Source of the DNA: an uncultured Altererythrobacter sp.
GTDB taxonomy: Bacteria; Pseudomonadota; Alphaproteobacteria; Sphingomonadales; Sphingomonadaceae
DNA length: 64,000 nt
Reading direction: 5' to 3'
Assembly: GCA_947492235.1 (NCBI GenBank)
Contig: CANLLZ010000001.1
Coordinates: forward strand, 1 to 64,000
The notes beneath the pieces were generated by a model, which made no database searches, was not told the origin of the DNA, and saw only the letters and a program-made list of their open reading frames with translations. This document shows positions 8,440-17,136 of the stretch, one piece after another (within the stretch, counting starts at the first letter, position 1; the number at the start of each line of letters is the position of its first letter). Position numbers and translations under genes: made by a program.

Positions 8440-10070
8440 GTGGCATGGGTTTACGCGCCGCCTTTCTGGGCTCCGCAGCGGTGGCCGCGCTGATCGCTGT
8501 TCCTGCTCTGAGCATGGCGGCGGCGCCGCGCCCAGTGGAGCCGGCCAAGATCGAACCGCGCGCGACCGAGCGCGCTGTAACCCGCACGCGGATCGGCCGC
8601 CCGACCGGTGAAAATCTCACCAATGACGCGGCCGCGGCGACGACAACCGTCTCCACAGTCGAAGACGCCAACCCGAACAATGTCTCGCCCGTCGACGAGA
8701 TCAAGGAAGAGGAAGAGCCCGACGATAAGGAACCGGATGAGACGGAACCGGACGAGAAGGAGCCGGATGGGAAACCGGAGGATTTGTCCGAACCCGCGCC
8801 ACTGGTCATGCGCGATCCGGTTGGCCCCGACACAGTGGCGGGTGAGATCGTGTTTCTCTCGCGGGCGAATGACGCGCAGCTCGATGCGCTGATTGCAGAG
8901 CGAGGCTTTGGGCTGGTAGGGCGCGACCGGCTGGCCTCGTTGGGATTGGTCATGGTGACTGCGGGCCTCAAGCAGGGTGATGACCGCGAGGCGATATTGG
9001 CCGCGCTCGAAACCGACAGCCGCGTGGCATGGGCCCAGCCAAACCACATTTACTGGCTGCTGGCTGGCGAAGATGAAGCCCGTCCGGCCAGTTCGCGCGA
9101 CCGGGGGCTGGCGATGCATGCGCTGGATCGCCAGCGGCCTGCCATCAGCGGGACGATTGCCCTGATCGATGGCCCGGTGGACCTGCGCAATGCAGAGCTG
9201 GCGGGCGCTGATGTGGCAGAGGAATTGTACGGCGAGGACGGCACCCCCTCGCCCCATGGCACCGCGATTGCAGAGCTGCTGGTCGGCACCGGTGCATTTG
9301 CCGGGGTGGCGCAGGGTGCGCGGCTGCTCAGCCTGCCCGCCTTTCGCCCGGTGGGCATTGATGGCTGGCAATCGACCACTCGCCATGTCGCCCGCGCGCT
9401 GGACCGGGCCGTGACGGCGAGCCCGCAAGTGCTCAACCTGTCTTTCGGAACGCGCGCAGTCGACCGCACGGCGCGTGAGTTGCTGTTGCTGCTGGAGCAA
9501 GGCGGCACATGCATCGCGGCGGCGGCGGGCAATGGCGGCGGCGACGTCCTGTTCCCGGCCACCCTGCCGCAAACGCTGGCAGTGACAGCGGTGGATGGCA
9601 CGCGCGCGCTTTACCCCCACGCATCGCGAGGGCCGCAGGTCGATGTGGCGGCGTGGGGGGTGATGATGAGCGCAGCCGTGCCCGGCGGGCGGCGCAATGT
9701 CTCAGGCACGTCCTTCGCCACCGCCGTGGTTGCCGGATCGATGATGCACATGCCCGCCTGCAATGGAGGCCGCGCGCCGGCCCTCATGCGCGAGGCGGCA
9801 CGCGGCGATGCGCTCGACATGGGGGATAGCGGGCGCGATCCGCTATTTGGGGCAGGTCTGTTCCGGCTGGGCACCGCATCGCTGGCGAGTGTGCCCGAGG
9901 AGGCTGTGCGGACAGATACGTCCGAGCCCGCGCCTTCATCAGCCGATATGTATCAGCCTGCGGAATCCTCAGGGGTTTGGAAATGGGCGCTGCCTGTGGG
10001 AATGCTCGCCCTGCTTGTGCTGTTTTTCCTGTTCCGCCGGAAGAAAGAAAAACCAGCCGCCAAGCCATGA
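8436..10070 (+). CDS. Membrane-anchored S8 (subtilisin-like) serine protease
   Basis: 544 residues, beginning at the ATG that overlaps the previous stop. An N-terminal hydrophobic signal is followed by an acidic EPD-rich low-complexity linker (about 85-115). A propeptide-like domain spans about 136-206 (starts GEIVFLSRA, ends WAQPNHIYWL). The catalytic domain has the full triad: D245 (ALIDGPVD), H274 (SPHGTAIAELL) and S426 (VSGTSFATAVVAG), plus the oxyanion region AAAAGNGGG. A C-terminal membrane helix with a basic tail (WKWALPVGML...RRKKEK) should anchor it with the catalytic domain in the periplasm. It is translationally coupled to the anti-sigma-like protein, which points to a regulatory cleavage role rather than bulk proteolysis; that is inference. 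Confidence 0.85.
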   Translation: MSGMGLRAAFLGSAAVAALIAVPALSMAAAPRPVEPAKIEPRATERAVTRTRIGRPTGENLTNDAAAATTTVSTVEDANPNNVSPVDEIKEEEEPDDKEPDETEPDEKEPDGKPEDLSEPAPLVMRDPVGPDTVAGEIVFLSRANDAQLDALIAERGFGLVGRDRLASLGLVMVTAGLKQGDDREAILAALETDSRVAWAQPNHIYWLLAGEDEARPASSRDRGLAMHALDRQRPAISGTIALIDGPVDLRNAELAGADVAEELYGEDGTPSPHGTAIAELLVGTGAFAGVAQGARLLSLPAFRPVGIDGWQSTTRHVARALDRAVTASPQVLNLSFGTRAVDRTARELLLLLEQGGTCIAAAAGNGGGDVLFPATLPQTLAVTAVDGTRALYPHASRGPQVDVAAWGVMMSAAVPGGRRNVSGTSFATAVVAGSMMHMPACNGGRAPALMREAARGDALDMGDSGRDPLFGAGLFRLGTASLASVPEEAVRTDTSEPAPSSADMYQPAESSGVWKWALPVGMLALLVLFFLFRRKKEKPAAKP

Positions 10071-10102
10071 ACCTTTCGGGCCGACCTCACGACTAACCAT
10101 AG

Positions 10103-10148
10103 CCGCGTCCCTGATCGTCCCTTTTTCAGGGTCTGCGGTGTGCCCCCG
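10103..10148. terminator. Possible hairpin between convergent genes
   Basis: CCGC..CCCTGA pairs with TCAGGG..GCGG around an 11-base loop containing TCCCTTTT. It lies between the ends of the subtilase and the converging queuosine-precursor transporter. There is no clean T-run after the stem, so a terminator role is uncertain. Confidence 0.3.
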
Positions 10149-10190
10149 GTCCCGTTATGTGTTCTCAGATGGCGGGGCCGGGACTTCTAT

Positions 10191-10880
10191 TCAATCGCTG
10201 GTGGGCCGGTTGTCGAGCCAGCGCGCGGCTTTCACCGCCAGCGCGATCAGCGGCGGGACCAGCACCAGCGACAGCACGACCTTGGCGATGATCTGCCCGA
10301 TCAGCAGATTGGTGATCGGGAACAGGCCGTAAAATGCGAGCGTGATGAAAATCACCGAATCGACGGCCTGGCTCAGCGCGGACGCTATCGCCCCGCGCAC
10401 CATCAGGCCGAATGTCGATTCTCCGCTCGACCCCCTCAGCCGGTCAAACAGCCAGACATTGAGCAGCAGCGACACGAGATAGGCAGCCGGACCCGCAGCC
10501 CAGACCCGCCAGACCGTGTTATGCACCCGCTCGAAGGCCGCCAAATCATCGGCCCGCCCTTCCAGCATTTCGGTCGACGCGGGCAGGCCAAGCACAAGCT
10601 GCATCAGCAGCGAGGCAATCAGCAGCGGGAGGAAGCCCCACCAGACGATGCTCTTGGCATATTCCCGGCCATACAGCTGGGCGATGGTGCTGGAGATAAC
10701 GACCAGCAACAGGAAAGCAAAAATGCCCGATTCCACCGCAAGGTCGGTCGGCCATAGCTGGACCTGCTTATAGGCCAGCACCCCGGCCAGAACGGTCATC
10801 CCGCCGTACAGCAGGGTGAAAACAAACAGGCCTCGCGGCATGAGCCGCGCTGTGGGTGAAGGGGGTGTGCTTGCTACCAT
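10191..10880 (-). CDS. yhhQ: Queuosine precursor transporter (YhhQ/VUT family)
   Basis: A polytopic inner-membrane protein of about 229 residues from the chosen start. The family's features are visible: an early helix (FVFTLLYGGMTVLAGVLAYK), a segment with ISSTIAQLYGREYAKSIVWWGF, and the later SQAVDSVIFITLAFYG and IGQIIAKVVLSLVLVPPL helices. The family takes up preQ0/preQ1 for the tRNA modification queuosine. An upstream in-frame extension of 32 residues is rich in arginine and proline and does not look native, so I start at the ATG at 10880 behind AGGCAGG. It converges on the subtilase operon. Confidence 0.85.
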   Translation of the reverse strand: MVASTPPSPTARLMPRGLFVFTLLYGGMTVLAGVLAYKQVQLWPTDLAVESGIFAFLLLVVISSTIAQLYGREYAKSIVWWGFLPLLIASLLMQLVLGLPASTEMLEGRADDLAAFERVHNTVWRVWAAGPAAYLVSLLLNVWLFDRLRGSSGESTFGLMVRGAIASALSQAVDSVIFITLAFYGLFPITNLLIGQIIAKVVLSLVLVPPLIALAVKAARWLDNRPTSD

Positions 10881-11032
10881 GCGCGCCTGCCTATGGCGCT
10901 GGTTGCCAAAAGGGAAGCGCCGTGGTCCGCCTATCTGAAAAGCGCGCGGGTTTGACTCGGGTTGGCGGGTCGGCAATGGGCCGTTGATGCAAGGCGCAGA
11001 CCGGCGCGCCGAATGACGGGACCTATCAAGCC

Positions 11033-12376
11033 ATGCCGCCTTTCCTGACCAGTATTCTCGGAATTCTAGCGATTCTGCTGGCGGCGTTCCTGCTGTCCAC
11101 CGGCAAGAAGCGGATATCGCTGCGGGTGGTGGGCGCTGCGTTCGCTCTGCAGGCGCTGATGGCGCTGCTGGTCCTGCGCACGCCGTTCGGAGTGACAGCG
11201 ATCCAGTGGCTGTCCGACGGCGTGATCGCTCTGCTCGATTATTCGAAAGTCGGGATCGAGGCGGTGTTCGGCCCGATGGCCTCCAACCCGTTTGCCAATA
11301 CTTTCGTGATCGCTGCCCTGCCGGTGATCATCTTCTTCGCGGCGCTGGTCTCGATCCTCTATCACTGGGGTATCATGCAGCGGCTGGTGCGCTGGGTCGG
11401 CGGAGCGATTGGCTGGATCACCGGCATCAGCAAAGTCGAGGCGCTGGGCAGCGCGGCGAACATCTTTGTCGGCCAGTCGGAAAGTCCGCTGGTGGTGCGG
11501 CCCTATCTCGCTTCGCTTTCACCCAGCCGTCTATTTACTCTCATGAGCGTCGGCATGGCCGGAGTCGCGGGCACTATTCTGGCAGCTTATGCCTCCTTTA
11601 TTGGTGCAGAGGCAGTGCCGTTCCTGTTGGCGGCGGCCTTTATGTCGGCCCCCGGCGGAATCCTGATGGCCAAGATTATCATGCCGGATGACGACAGCGA
11701 TCTCGCGCGCGGCGCGGCGGAGCTGGCGGGTCTGGACGAAGAAGACATCCATCTGCCCAAATCGCGGATCAGCGCAGAGGGGCCGGGCGCTCTGGTCGAA
11801 GGCGGCAAGCCGCACGAAGTCGAAGTTGCCGAGACCTTCGAGGAGGGCCACAGCCCCGCCAATGTGATCGAGGCCGCGGCGCAGGGCACACAGACCGGCG
11901 TCAAGCTGGCCGTCGCGGTGGGTGCAATGGTGCTGACCTTTGTGGCGTTGGTCGCGCTCGCAAACGGTATCCTCGGCGGGATCGGCGGCTGGTTCGGCCA
12001 GCCGGATCTCAGCTTCCAGCAAATTCTGGGTTATGTCTTCGCCCCGGTCATGTTCCTGATCGGTGTGCCGTGGGCAGAGGCCGGAGTGGCCGGCGGGCTG
12101 TTCGGCACCAAGATCGTGCTCAATGAGTTTGTCGCCTTTATCGAACTTGGCGCGATGGAGCCGGGCGTATTCAGCGAGCGCACGGCGGCGATTGTCACCT
12201 TTGCCCTGTGCGGTTTTGCCAATTTCAGCTCGATTGCGATCCAGATGGCGGTGACCGGCGGCTTGGCCCCAAACCAGCGCCCTGTGATCGCCCGGCTCGG
12301 CCTGCGCGCGCTGGCGGCGGGTAGCCTTGCGAATTTGATGAGCGCGGCACTGGCAGGACTGTTCCTGCCGTATTAA
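11033..12376 (+). CDS. Concentrative nucleoside transporter (NupC/CNT family)
   Basis: 447 residues with the CNT layout: three N-terminal helices, a core with SKVEALGSAANIFVGQSESPLVVRPYL (the nucleoside-binding loop of the family), the following MSVGMAGVAGTILAAYASFIG, a hydrophilic middle (about 215-285) and a conserved C-terminal half with GTKIVLNEFVAF and CGFANFSSIAIQMAVTGGLAP. It should import nucleosides with sodium or protons. The next gene starts 11 bases after its stop, so the oxygenase is probably co-transcribed. Confidence 0.9.
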   Translation: MPPFLTSILGILAILLAAFLLSTGKKRISLRVVGAAFALQALMALLVLRTPFGVTAIQWLSDGVIALLDYSKVGIEAVFGPMASNPFANTFVIAALPVIIFFAALVSILYHWGIMQRLVRWVGGAIGWITGISKVEALGSAANIFVGQSESPLVVRPYLASLSPSRLFTLMSVGMAGVAGTILAAYASFIGAEAVPFLLAAAFMSAPGGILMAKIIMPDDDSDLARGAAELAGLDEEDIHLPKSRISAEGPGALVEGGKPHEVEVAETFEEGHSPANVIEAAAQGTQTGVKLAVAVGAMVLTFVALVALANGILGGIGGWFGQPDLSFQQILGYVFAPVMFLIGVPWAEAGVAGGLFGTKIVLNEFVAFIELGAMEPGVFSERTAAIVTFALCGFANFSSIAIQMAVTGGLAPNQRPVIARLGLRALAAGSLANLMSAALAGLFLPY

Positions 12377-12387
12377 AGGCGTGCCCT

Positions 12388-13341
12388 ATGTCTGATATTG
12401 CCTCTGTATCGCTGTCCCGTCCGCTGGAAGAAATCGCCGACGAGCTGGGCCGCAGCTTCGCCGAATACGGCTTTGGCGTCATCCGCGACCACGGGATCGA
12501 CCCCGATCTGATCGCGCGGGCCGAGGAAATGTCGAAGGCGTTCTTCGCTTTGCCCGAAGAAACGAAGCGCGCATACAAGCTGGAAGGCGGCGGCGGCGCG
12601 CGCGGCTACACGCCTTTCGGGACCGAGAAAGCCAAAGATGCCGAGATCCATGATCTGAAAGAGTTCTGGCATGTCGGGCGTGATTTGCCGCTTGAGCACA
12701 AGCTGGCGGAATTCATGGCGCCCAATATCTGGCCCTCGGAGATCGACGGCTACCGCGAGACTTTCGAGGCGCTGTATGCCGCGTTCGATGCAGCGGGTGG
12801 GCGGGTGCTGAGGGCAATTGCCCTGCATTTGGGCCTGCCGCGCGATTTCTTCGATGATACCGTGGCCGACGGCAATTCGGTGATGCGCCTGCTGCATTAC
12901 CCGCCGATGGACAGCGCCGACGCAGAGGGTGCGATCCGGGCTGCGGCCCATGGCGACATCAACACCATCACGCTGTTGCTCGGCGCGGAGGAAGCCGGGC
13001 TGGAATTGCTGACCAAGCAGGGCGAGTGGCTGGCTGTGGCTCCGCCGCCGGGTGCGCTGGTGGTGAATATCGGCGATATGCTGGAACGGCTGACGGCAGG
13101 CCGCCTGCGTTCCACCACCCACCGTGTGGTCAACCCGCATGGCGAAGCGGCTCGGCGTGCCCGCTATTCCATGCCGTTCTTCCTGCATTTCCGGCCAGAC
13201 TATCTGATCGACCCGGCGAGCCTTCAGGCAGCGCAGGATTCCGAGTCGGGCCGCAGCAATGCGCCGGTCGCAGACCCGCAGCCGCCGATCACGGCTCATG
13301 ACTTCCTGATGCAGCGCCTGCGCGAGATAAACCTGGTGTAA
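12388..13341 (+). CDS. 2-oxoglutarate/Fe(II)-dependent oxygenase, isopenicillin-N-synthase-like
   Basis: 317 residues. The iron triad is H188 and D190 (AHGDINTITLLLG) and H245 (STTHRVVNP). The 2-oxoglutarate anchor is R259-x-S261 (RYSMPFFLHF). The N-terminal DIOX_N-like half (ELGRSFAEYGFGVIRDHGID and FFALPEETKR) is intact. The length is normal for the family. The substrate cannot be read from sequence; co-transcription with a nucleoside transporter is suggestive only. Confidence 0.87.
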   Translation: MSDIASVSLSRPLEEIADELGRSFAEYGFGVIRDHGIDPDLIARAEEMSKAFFALPEETKRAYKLEGGGGARGYTPFGTEKAKDAEIHDLKEFWHVGRDLPLEHKLAEFMAPNIWPSEIDGYRETFEALYAAFDAAGGRVLRAIALHLGLPRDFFDDTVADGNSVMRLLHYPPMDSADAEGAIRAAAHGDINTITLLLGAEEAGLELLTKQGEWLAVAPPPGALVVNIGDMLERLTAGRLRSTTHRVVNPHGEAARRARYSMPFFLHFRPDYLIDPASLQAAQDSESGRSNAPVADPQPPITAHDFLMQRLREINLV

Positions 13342-13382
13342 ATTTGCACCACTTGCCCAGAGAAAGCTGTTTTCCGCAATAA

Positions 13383-13400
13383 TGTTGCGCTGCAGCAACA
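13383..13400. repeat. Short inverted repeat upstream of the Oar-like receptor
   Basis: TGTTGC and GCAACA flank GCTGCA. It lies 213 bases before the receptor start and after the oxygenase stop. It could be an operator or a weak hairpin; there is no T-run. Confidence 0.3.
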
Positions 13401-13489
13401 CCATATTTTCCCTTACGTAAACTTGGGTTTTCCCCGCTGCGATGGTGCGATGCGGCGGATGGCTGTCGCCGCTTCGACTTGGTGTCATA

Positions 13490-13517
13490 TTGCGGCAACA
13501 ATTCGCATGGCTATGGG
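13490..13517 (+). promoter_or_regulatory. Candidate promoter of the Oar-like TonB receptor
   Basis: TTGCGG (13490-13495) and TATGGG (13512-13517) are separated by 16 bases. This leaves a leader of about 90 bases before the ATG at 13613. It was found by eye against a -35/-10 pattern and is only suggestive. Confidence 0.3.
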
Positions 13518-13612
13518 GCAGCCGAGCCGCACGCGGATGTGCGCCTTTTTGAAATCCAAGTTCCCGATACCTCTTTCGAAGAGCCAACTCCTCTCGCAAA
13601 GGACCTTCTCTC

Positions 13613-16600
13613 ATGAAGCTCAAATATCTCCTGGCGGCCAGCGTTGCGACGCTCAGCACTGCCGTCGTCCTGCCGGCACCAGTTGCGGCACAGCAAATCA
13701 CTTCCGGCATCGAAGGCACCGTTTCGGCTGCCGACGGTGGGCCGCTGACCGGTGCGACTGTGGTTATCACCGACACCCGCACCGGCCAGAGCCGCACCCT
13801 TACGACAGGAGCCAGCGGAGCATTCCGCGCCGGCTCCCTGGTCCCCGGCGGCCCCTACACCATTACGGCGACCGCAGATGGCTTCGAAGGTCAGACGGTT
13901 GAAGACCAGTTCATCACGATTTCGGGTAACACCGCGTTCGATTTCTCGCTGGCATCTGCCACGGTCGCCAATAACGACAACGTGATCATCGTGACCGCGC
14001 AACGCGCTGGCGTACAGCAGCTCGCCATCGGCCCGGGCACGGCCTTCGGCGAAGGCACGCTGGAAGCGTTCCCGAGCCTGTCGCGTGACGTTCGCGACAT
14101 TATTCGCCTCGACCCGCGTGTAAGCCTCGAGCGAGCCAACGAAGTCGATCGTATCTCTTGTCTCGGTGGTAACGAGCGTTCGAACACTTTCACCGTCGAC
14201 GGCATCGTGCAGGCCGACGTCTTCGGTCTCAATGGCACACCGTTTGCAGCGCGCAACTCGCTTCCCCTGCCGTTCGATGTGATCCGCGAGACCTCGGTCG
14301 AATTTGCGCCGTTCGACGTGGAATATTCCGACTTCACCGGCTGTCTGGTCAACGTTGTTACCAAGTCCGGTCAGAACGAGTTCCACGGATCCGCTTTCTA
14401 CACGTTCTTCAACGATGACCTTCTCGCTAACAGCATCATCGATGGTGAAGGCGTTGAGCAGCCGTTGTCTTCGGGTAGCGAAAAGCGCTGGGGCGCGACG
14501 CTGGGCGGCCCCATCATCAAGGACCGCCTGTTCTTCTACGCAGGTTACGAAGAAACCGATCTGGGCGATGCCAACGATACCGGTCCTTTGGGTGGCGGCT
14601 TCGTCAACACTGTCGAAGGGATCAGCCAGACGCAGTTCGACCGCTTTAGCCAGATTGCCAATGACGTTTATGGTCAGGACATCGGTGGTTACCCTCGCAC
14701 CCTGCCGGAAACGAGCGTCAAATATTTCGGCCGGATCGATGCCTACATCACCGACAATCATCGTCTTGAGGCAACTTATCAGCGTCTCGAAGAATCGAAT
14801 GTCGAGGACGATTTCGGAGGAGACAACCTGACGGGTCTCAACTCGTTTGAGGACGAAGGTACGATTTCCGACTATTATTCAGCCCGTCTCTATTCGGACT
14901 GGAATGACAAGATTTCGACCGAAATTCGCGTCAGCCGCGCCAAGGTCGACGATCAGCAGGGGCCGTTCGGCTTCGGCGAAGCGCAGTCGGACAATCCGAC
15001 CGTGCGTCTGGCTGTCGGGACCATCCAGCCCGGTGATGACGGCATCATCGGCACGGATGATGACGATTTTGGCGTTCTCAGCACGGGTCCGGGCATTTTC
15101 CGCTCGGCCAACCAGCTGAACTCGACAATCGACCAAGCGAAGTTCCAGATGAACATCGATGGCGGTGATCACCAATTCAAGATCGGCGCAGAGGTCAACA
15201 GCCTCGAAGTGTTCAACCTGTTCGCCATCAACGCAACCGGGACGCTGTACTTCGCCAATCTCGATGATTTCGAGAACGGTATCCTGAGCCAAGGCTTCGA
15301 ATTCTTCCCGAACGCGGAAGAAATCGCGACCGGTCAGGCCTATGGTGCGGACATCAACGCTTCGCCTACAGGCGACATCGCTGACGCAGCCGCTACCTTC
15401 AACCGCACGATCTGGTCATTTTACGCCCAAGACGAGTGGCAGGCGACGGACCAGCTGAGCATCACGGCCGGTATTCGTGCTCAGCTCTATTCGGGTGACG
15501 CACCGCGTCCAAACCCGAACTTCGCCGAGCGCTACGGTTTCACTAACGCCAATTCTTTCGGCAAGCTGGACCCGGTAATCCTGCCACGCTTCTCCGCCAC
15601 CTACGACCTCGACAATGACGGTTTCTTCTCGGGAACTCGTATCACTGGCGGTGTCGGCATGTTCTCGGGCGGTGACCCGGTCGTGTATTTCTCTAACGCT
15701 TTCTCGAACAACGGTTTCTCGACCGGCCTCGGCACCTCGGTGTTCTGTGCCAATCGTCCGACCAACGTTTTGGATGCGCAGGGCAACTTCACCGGTTTCC
15801 CCGGCTGCGTCACTGCTTCGGGTTCGGCTTCTGCCGCAGCTGGCCTAGCCGATACGCAATCGACCGATCCGGAATTCGACGTGCCAACGGTGGTTCGTGC
15901 CAACTTCGGTATCTCGACCAACTTCGGCACCGAGACTGGTTTCTTCAGCAATTGGCGCGCGAACGTTGATTACATCTACTCGCGTTTCAACGACACGCTG
16001 AACTTTGTCGATCTTTCGCAGGTTCCGAACCCGAGCCGTGGCCTGAACGGATTCACGGTCGACGGTCGGCCAATCTACGCTGCAATCGACCCGACCAATG
16101 CTGGCTGTAATGCACAGCTGGTTTATCCGGGTGGCACGCCGCCGCAGTACACAAACGTCTCCGATGCTTGCTTCGGTACGCGCCGCGATGACGAAATCCA
16201 GCTGACAAACGGGCCGAGCTACGAAAGCCACGTTGCTTCGTTCCTGCTCAGCAAGCGTTTTGATGGTGGCCTGTTCACCCAAAATGGCAGCGTCAATGTG
16301 CGTTTCGGCTATGCGTTCACCGATTCGAACAACAACCGGAACGTCGGTTCGTCGACGGCCACTTCGTCGTTCGATGTCACGGCAGCGTTTGACCGTCAGA
16401 ACCCGGCGATCTCAACGTCCAACTTCGAAACCCGTCACAACATCACGGCGGCGATCAGCTGGAACGAAGAGTTCATCGACGATTTCCGTACGCAGTTGGG
16501 CATCTTCTTCCGCGCCCGTTCCGGCCGTCCGTACAGCCTGACCTTCGACGGTGGCGGCTTGTTCAACGACAGCTCCTCGGGCAACGACAACGCGCTCGTC

Positions 16601-17038
16601 TATGTCCCCTCGGGCCTGAACGATGCCAATGTGTCGCCGCTTTCGGATGCAGGTGCGGTTCAGTCGCTGATCGACTATGTGGTTGCCTCGGGTTGCGACT
16701 ACACGCCGGGTGCCTCCATCCGCCGCAATACCTGCAGCAACCCGTGGCATTACGATCTCGACATGCGTATCAGTCAGGAACTGCCCTTTATCGGCAGCCT
16801 GACAGGTGTTGCGGATGACCGGATCGAGCTCTTCGCTGACTTCGACAACGTCCTGAACATGATTGACAGCAGTGCGAACCGTCTGAAGTTCCGCCCTGGC
16901 CTTGTTGATGTGGTTGACGGCGGTGTTGACGATCAGGGTCGCTATATCATCGACGGCTTCAACCCCGATGATGATCAGGATATCTCGATTTCCAGCTCTG
17001 CCTGGAAAATTCAGCTCGGTATTCGCTACGAGTTCTGA
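13613..17038 (+). CDS. Oar-like TonB-dependent receptor with carboxypeptidase-regulatory-like domain
   Basis: 1141 residues. A Sec signal peptide (residues 1-26, ending PVAAQ) precedes a CarboxypepD_reg-like Ig fold (about 31-110: ITSGIEGTVSAADGGPLTGA, GAYRAGSL-type loop, YTITATADGFEG). A plug domain follows (DVRDIIRLDPRVSL, CLGGNERSNTFTVDG) and then a very long beta-barrel with paired aromatic strands, ending in RYEF, a standard outer-membrane C-terminus. Oar-type receptors import or help secrete large substrates; the ligand is unknown. A ribosome site AAAGGACC precedes the ATG, and a strong terminator follows the stop. It is monocistronic by spacing. Confidence 0.9.
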   Translation: MKLKYLLAASVATLSTAVVLPAPVAAQQITSGIEGTVSAADGGPLTGATVVITDTRTGQSRTLTTGASGAFRAGSLVPGGPYTITATADGFEGQTVEDQFITISGNTAFDFSLASATVANNDNVIIVTAQRAGVQQLAIGPGTAFGEGTLEAFPSLSRDVRDIIRLDPRVSLERANEVDRISCLGGNERSNTFTVDGIVQADVFGLNGTPFAARNSLPLPFDVIRETSVEFAPFDVEYSDFTGCLVNVVTKSGQNEFHGSAFYTFFNDDLLANSIIDGEGVEQPLSSGSEKRWGATLGGPIIKDRLFFYAGYEETDLGDANDTGPLGGGFVNTVEGISQTQFDRFSQIANDVYGQDIGGYPRTLPETSVKYFGRIDAYITDNHRLEATYQRLEESNVEDDFGGDNLTGLNSFEDEGTISDYYSARLYSDWNDKISTEIRVSRAKVDDQQGPFGFGEAQSDNPTVRLAVGTIQPGDDGIIGTDDDDFGVLSTGPGIFRSANQLNSTIDQAKFQMNIDGGDHQFKIGAEVNSLEVFNLFAINATGTLYFANLDDFENGILSQGFEFFPNAEEIATGQAYGADINASPTGDIADAAATFNRTIWSFYAQDEWQATDQLSITAGIRAQLYSGDAPRPNPNFAERYGFTNANSFGKLDPVILPRFSATYDLDNDGFFSGTRITGGVGMFSGGDPVVYFSNAFSNNGFSTGLGTSVFCANRPTNVLDAQGNFTGFPGCVTASGSASAAAGLADTQSTDPEFDVPTVVRANFGISTNFGTETGFFSNWRANVDYIYSRFNDTLNFVDLSQVPNPSRGLNGFTVDGRPIYAAIDPTNAGCNAQLVYPGGTPPQYTNVSDACFGTRRDDEIQLTNGPSYESHVASFLLSKRFDGGLFTQNGSVNVRFGYAFTDSNNNRNVGSSTATSSFDVTAAFDRQNPAISTSNFETRHNITAAISWNEEFIDDFRTQLGIFFRARSGRPYSLTFDGGGLFNDSSSGNDNALVYVPSGLNDANVSPLSDAGAVQSLIDYVVASGCDYTPGASIRRNTCSNPWHYDLDMRISQELPFIGSLTGVADDRIELFADFDNVLNMIDSSANRLKFRPGLVDVVDGGVDDQGRYIIDGFNPDDDQDISISSSAWKIQLGIRYEF

Positions 17039-17073
17039 TCGCACACAAGCTGCGTTCGCTGAACCACACAAAA

Positions 17074-17112
17074 GCGGCGGCCCTTCCTGATCGGGAGGGC
17101 CGCCGTTTTTGT
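17074..17112 (+). terminator. Rho-independent terminator after the Oar-like receptor
   Basis: A GCGGCGGCCCTTCC arm pairs with GGGAGGGCCGCCG across TGATC, followed by TTTTTGTTT. It is preceded by AAAA and so may also serve the converging kinase gene. Confidence 0.85.
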
Positions 17113-17136
17113 TTCTGCAGTCAGCTGGCGTTTGCC

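Noticed and set aside
8451-9620. 389-codon minus-strand frame opposite the subtilase
   Set aside because: The plus strand has the full catalytic triad. The antisense product shows no domain.
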